A stretch of 64,000 nt of DNA. Source: Rugamonas violacea. GTDB lineage: Bacteria > Pseudomonadota > Gammaproteobacteria > Burkholderiales > Burkholderiaceae_D. This document shows positions 60,792 to 64,000 of this stretch, piece after piece; within the stretch, counting starts at the first letter, position 1; every line of letters starts with the position of its first letter. The DNA is taken from positions 137,274 to 201,273 of the forward strand of contig NZ_JAEMNU010000083.1 of NCBI RefSeq assembly GCF_016461825.1. Reading direction: 5' to 3'. A program made the position numbers and the translations under genes. The notes under the pieces were generated by a model that was not told the DNA's origin, did not search any database, and saw nothing but the letters and a program-made list of their open reading frames with translations.

Positions 60792-61217
60792 TCAGTAATC
60801 GAACTTCGAGCTGCGCGGATTGCGCTTGAAAAAGGGCACCGGTTCGGCCTCGGCGCGCAGCCGCTCGCGCTCCATCTTGACCATCAGCGCGTGCTGGGCG
60901 CGCTCCTCGCGCTCGTCGTCGAGCTGGCGTTGCTTGGCGATGCGCTGCTGGCAGTCGCGGAACAGCGTGACCCGCTGCGACATGGCGACCACCCACAGCA
61001 AGCCGATCAAAAACAGCACGGCGGCGTAGGCGGTCTGCCAGATCGCGTAATTCTGCTCGATGACGGGGAACAGCGGGCGGGCGTCGGCCAGGAAATCCTG
61101 GCCGAAGAAGGCCAGCACGACGGCCGCCAGGCCCAGGCCGATGGTGCTGACGATATGCCAACCGCTGGTCTTCAGGCGTTGGCTCAGATAAAGCGCGGTA
61201 TCGATGGAGTTGATCAT
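60792..61217 (-). CDS. Small membrane protein with coiled-coil tail
   Basis: The 141-residue protein has two hydrophobic segments (about 25-45 and 63-84) and a basic, Gln/Glu/Arg-rich helix (about 90-132) that looks like a cytoplasmic coiled coil. Not recognised. ATG 61217 (MINSID) is preferred over the longer frame to 61376, whose extra sequence is Arg/Pro-rich and overlaps the short gene upstream. Confidence 0.65.
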   Translation of the reverse strand: MINSIDTALYLSQRLKTSGWHIVSTIGLGLAAVVLAFFGQDFLADARPLFPVIEQNYAIWQTAYAAVLFLIGLLWVVAMSQRVTLFRDCQQRIAKQRQLDDEREERAQHALMVKMERERLRAEAEPVPFFKRNPRSSKFDY

Positions 61218-61308
61218 GTGTGGGTGGAAAGCGGTGTCGGCGCGGCGGCAAGCCCGGCGCATGGTCCGCCATTCTACGCTATTTCCATGTGGAAATATAT
61301 TTCCCCAC

Positions 61309-61440
61309 TCATTCCTTATCGCCGTTTGCCATCTCGGCGGCGGCGGCGTCCCTCGCCCGCAGACACTGGACGACAATCAATTTAACGGCAATACTCAGGC
61401 CCATTCCGGCGCAACCGACAACCACCAGCCAATCGCTCAT
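61309..61440 (-). CDS. 43-residue single-pass membrane protein
   Basis: AAGGGGGAAACATC precedes ATG 61440, a strong ribosome-binding site. The product has one hydrophobic helix (WLVVVGCAGMGLSIAVKLIVV, about 4-24, cut) followed by a charged tail (RARDAAAAEMANGDKE). It lies 91 bases upstream of the 141-residue membrane protein on the same strand and probably shares its transcript. No family recognised. Confidence 0.6.
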   Translation of the reverse strand: MSDWLVVVGCAGMGLSIAVKLIVVQCLRARDAAAAEMANGDKE

Positions 61441-61453
61441 GATGTTTCCCCCT

Positions 61454-61467
61454 TGCTTAATTAAGCA
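61454..61467. promoter_or_regulatory. Perfect palindrome TGCTTAATTAAGCA between divergent genes
   Basis: This 14-base perfect palindrome abuts the ribosome-binding site of the 43-residue gene and lies 80 bases from the LysR gene start. It is a plausible operator in the divergent region. Confidence 0.45.
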
Positions 61468-61547
61468 TCAGGCCAGACTGTAACGCCGCGCGCACCGTCG
61501 GCGCCAATATCAAATGTAGGCCCCAGCTATCTCGAAAAGGCATAGGC

Positions 61548-62492
61548 ATGATCTCGCTCAAACAGATGAAGTATTTCGTCGAAATCGTCGACGCCGGCAG
61601 CTACTCGCGCGCCGCCGAGCGCCTGTACGTGGCGCAATCGGCGCTGAGCCGCCACATCAAGGAACTGGAGAACGAGCTGCAAGCCGTGCTGCTCGAACGC
61701 GATGCGCGCCACTTCGAGCTGACCGAGGCGGGCCGCCTGTTCCACCAGCGCAGCAAGCGCCTGCTGCAGGAACTGGCCGAGACGGTGCAGCACACCCAGC
61801 ACGTCAGCAAGGGCGAGCAGGGCACGATCCGCCTGCTGCACTCCAGCTCGGTGACCCTGACGGCGGCCATCGGCGCCGTGCTGCAGCGGCTGCTCGACGA
61901 CTTCCCCGGCGTCACCCTGGAGGTCTCCAAGGCCTCGTCCGACCACCAGGTCACCGACATCGAGGAGAGCCGCGCCGACCTCGGCCTGGTGCGCCTGCCG
62001 GTGCTGCGCCGCCACGCCAACATCGAGCTGCGCGAGGTGTTCAGCGAACGCCTGATGGTGGCCGTGCCGCGTGGCCACCGCCTGGCCGGGCAGGCCGCCA
62101 GCGACATCGCCGGCCTGCGCGGCGAACGCTTCGTCTCGCTGCCCCACCCCGAGCGCGGCGGCCTCAGCTACCTGGTCGCCGGCCTGTGCCAGACCCAGGG
62201 CTTCTTCCCCACGGCGGCGCGCGCCACCTCGCGCAAGACCTCGCTGCTGAACCTGATCGAAGCCGGCTTCGGCATCGCCATCGTGCCCGACAGCATGCGC
62301 GAGGTGGCGCCGGCCGGCGTGTGCTTCGTCGATTTGCCGCCGCAACAGGCCGGCTCCGCCGTCGGTTTGATCCAGCGGCGCGAAACGGCGCCGATTGTGG
62401 CAAAATTCGCAACTGCGTTCGAGCAGGCGCTGCGCGCGCTGCCCGTCCCACAACGTGCCCCAGGCAAACACCCCACCCAGGAACAGCAATGA
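61548..62492 (+). CDS. LysR-family transcriptional regulator
   Basis: The 314-residue regulator has a winged HTH (MKYFVEIVDAGSYSRAAERLYVAQSALSRHIKELE, about 7-41) and a LysR substrate domain (GTIRLLHSSSVTLTAAIGAV, then SSDHQVTDIEESRADLGLV). The SxRxxxxAQPALSxQI-like form is near BenM/CatM-type regulators. Its stop overlaps the DinB-like gene (ATGA), so the two are co-expressed; the divergent small membrane genes are another possible target. Confidence 0.9.
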   Translation: MISLKQMKYFVEIVDAGSYSRAAERLYVAQSALSRHIKELENELQAVLLERDARHFELTEAGRLFHQRSKRLLQELAETVQHTQHVSKGEQGTIRLLHSSSVTLTAAIGAVLQRLLDDFPGVTLEVSKASSDHQVTDIEESRADLGLVRLPVLRRHANIELREVFSERLMVAVPRGHRLAGQAASDIAGLRGERFVSLPHPERGGLSYLVAGLCQTQGFFPTAARATSRKTSLLNLIEAGFGIAIVPDSMREVAPAGVCFVDLPPQQAGSAVGLIQRRETAPIVAKFATAFEQALRALPVPQRAPGKHPTQEQQ

Positions 62493-63031
62493 CGACACGC
62501 CAGCATTTCGCCTTGATGGCGAGCTACAACGAAACGATGAACCAGCAGGTCTACGCCGCCGCCGCGCGGCTGACGCCGGCCGAGCTGAGCGCCGAGCGCG
62601 GCGCCTTCTTCGGCTCCATCCTCGGCACGCTGAACCATCTGCTGGTGGCCGACACCATCTGGCTGCAACGCATGGCCACCCTGCCTGCCCGCCCCCCGGC
62701 GCTCGACCCGGTGCGGGCGATGCCGGCGCCGAGCGGCCTGGGCCAGCTGCTCGAGACGGAACTGGCGCCGTTGCAGGCGCGCCGGCGCCAACTCGACGCC
62801 CTCATCCACGCCTTCGTCAACGAACTCGGCGAGGACGAGCTGGCCCGGCCCCTGCACTACAGCAACACCAAGGGCGTGCCCTTCGACAAGCGCCTGTCCA
62901 GTCTGCTGACCCACCTGTTCAACCACCAGACCCACCATCGCGGCCAGGCCAGCACCTTGCTGTTCCAGGCCGGCCAGGACATCGGCGTGACCGACCTGCT
63001 GGTGCTGATCCCCAACGAGGCGGCCAGCTGA
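62489..63031 (+). CDS. DinB family protein
   Basis: The 180-residue four-helix-bundle protein has the DinB metal triad: HLLVADTIWLQR in helix 2 gives the first His (about 51), and HLFNHQTHHRGQ (about 140-151) the other two. DinB/YfiT-like proteins are thiol- or nickel-dependent enzymes of mostly unknown substrate. ATG overlaps the LysR stop. Confidence 0.92.
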   Translation: MTTRQHFALMASYNETMNQQVYAAAARLTPAELSAERGAFFGSILGTLNHLLVADTIWLQRMATLPARPPALDPVRAMPAPSGLGQLLETELAPLQARRRQLDALIHAFVNELGEDELARPLHYSNTKGVPFDKRLSSLLTHLFNHQTHHRGQASTLLFQAGQDIGVTDLLVLIPNEAAS

Positions 63032-63154
63032 GTCATCACCGCCGGCCATAGCATATATTGCGAATCGAAAGTGGTGGCGAATCTTGTTCGGCGATATACT
63101 CATTGGCAACTGCGCGCGCTCCTCACGCACTCATCCTTCACCCATGGGAGGGCT

Positions 63155-64000
63155 ATGCCCGTCGCTTACCGTGCCAACGCCGACTTCGCCAAGCTCAACC
63201 ACCCGCTGCGGGTGCCCTTGGCCGCCGAGATCCATTCGCGTCCCTTCCTGGCGCTGCAAGCCCCCGAGACGCTGACCCACTTCGCGCTGTACGCCCCGGT
63301 CGAGCCGGGCGCCCAGCACAACCACCGCGCCGTCCAGCACCGCATCCTGCAAGACCTGTGCATCCACTACGGCGTCGCCGTGCCGCATCCGCAGGCGCGC
63401 TACTTCTACCACGACTTCGACCGCTTCCGCCTGAAATGGGAATGCCACACCGAGTTCGCCACCTACACCTTCGTCGAGCGCGGCGCCGAGGCGGCCGGCT
63501 GGCGCCAGGCCTTCGAACGGGCGCCGCTGCAACACGTGCCGCAGGAATGGCTGGCCGGGCTGCACGGCAAGATCATCGTCGCCGCCCACGTCGTGCTGAG
63601 CAAGGACGCGCCGGCGCCGGCCCCGGCCGACGCGACGGGCCAGCCGCACCACACTGGCGGCCCCCCTGGCGGCACCCCTGGCGGCGACCCGCGCGACGAC
63701 CTGCGCCGGGAGCTGCGCGAACTGTTCCAGGGCAATGTGCTGGTCGGCGGCAGCGTCGGCGGCGGCGGCGGCGAGATCTGGACCGACTTCAAGATCCAGC
63801 CGGACGGCTTCAGCCGCTTCGTCGTGCGCGACCTGAGCCTGCGCGAATTCCAGGCCGGCCGCCTGGTCGGCCGCCTGCTGGAGATCGAAACCTACCGCAC
63901 CATGGCGCTGCTCGGCCTGCCCCAGGCCGAGGCCAGCCAGCCAGCCCTCAACGGCATCGAGAGCGAGCTGGCGGCGCTGACCGCCACCTTGGTGCAAAGC
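63155..64000 (+). CDS. DUF3422 family protein, 3' end outside the window
   Basis: The first 282 residues are visible and the gene continues past the edge. The N-terminus LNHPLRVPLAAEIHSRPFLAL (about 14-34), cut here as LNHPLRVPLA and EIHSRPF, and the SRFVVRDLSLREFQAGRLVGRLLEIETYR region (two parts) are typical of DUF3422 proteins, about 430 residues with C-terminal membrane helices. Function unknown. A Gly/Pro-rich insertion (about 165-175) is unusual. GGGAGGG precedes the ATG. Confidence 0.88.
   Translation, partial: MPVAYRANADFAKLNHPLRVPLAAEIHSRPFLALQAPETLTHFALYAPVEPGAQHNHRAVQHRILQDLCIHYGVAVPHPQARYFYHDFDRFRLKWECHTEFATYTFVERGAEAAGWRQAFERAPLQHVPQEWLAGLHGKIIVAAHVVLSKDAPAPAPADATGQPHHTGGPPGGTPGGDPRDDLRRELRELFQGNVLVGGSVGGGGGEIWTDFKIQPDGFSRFVVRDLSLREFQAGRLVGRLLEIETYRTMALLGLPQAEASQPALNGIESELAALTATLVQS

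Overview
The window is GC-rich DNA (mostly about 65-68 % by eye) with dense, tightly packed genes and betaproteobacterial gene content. The best fit is a member of the Oxalobacteraceae (Massilia/Duganella/Rugamonas type). The support is the glnS, gluQ, pyrF, sbcB and type-2 NADH dehydrogenase genes, the LysR and MFS genes, the GGGGTCAGACCC and GTCGTTCCCGCG..GCGGGAACCC intergenic palindromes, and the secreted RHS system. No rRNA, tRNA, CRISPR array, intact insertion sequence or replication origin was found. Genus-level assignment is an inference.

Layout. 1-2.75 kb: minus-strand operon of a small J-domain protein and three uncharacterised acidic proteins, ending in a strong terminator. 3-4.9 kb: glnS. 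4.9-6.3 kb: lower-GC island with a possible ADP-ribosyltransferase-like effector and a gene remnant. 6.3-8.2 kb: orphan CHASE sensor kinase. 8.2-10.6 kb: two paralogous proteins with a His/Cys/Asp-rich GRDP-like domain followed by 15 or 10 YSG repeats, then a small Pro/Ala protein; a perfect FNR-type box precedes the first. 10.8-11.7 kb: small HTH gene and an 81-residue gene under a second perfect FNR-type box. 11.9-17.6 kb: housekeeping and transport genes. 17.8-24.1 kb: RHS polymorphic-toxin locus split into two exported ORFs, with an immunity candidate, a membrane protein and a decayed second toxin tip. 24.2-39.8 kb: mostly core genes (diguanylate cyclase, exonuclease I, PyrF, LemA/TPM operon, SDR, peptidases, MFS), with two terminator-flanked intergenic regions that look like structured RNAs.

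39.8-50.9 kb is the most coherent specialised system. Five small exported proteins on the minus strand, two of them near-identical, face a plus-strand operon encoding a periplasmic C39 peptidase, two outer-membrane beta-barrel proteins, a DUF2059 protein, an AraC regulator, a sixth substrate-like protein with an MshEN-like N-terminus, and a START-like protein. All six substrate-like proteins carry a short D/E-E-L/M-S-x-x-x-G-x-(D)G-type element after the signal peptide, resembling a double-glycine bacteriocin leader. The layout recalls the poorly understood Acinetobacter 'fil' loci. The inferred model is Sec export, second cleavage by the C39 enzyme, then surface assembly through the barrels.

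50.9-64 kb: NYN-domain RNase with an attenuator-like leader, M28 peptidase, nucleoside-recognition protein, gluQ, CYTH-CHAD protein, LysR with a divergent HAD-like protein that lacks the nucleophile, type-2 NADH dehydrogenase followed by a 13-bp tandem array, small membrane proteins, LysR/DinB pair, and a DUF3422 gene cut by the window edge.
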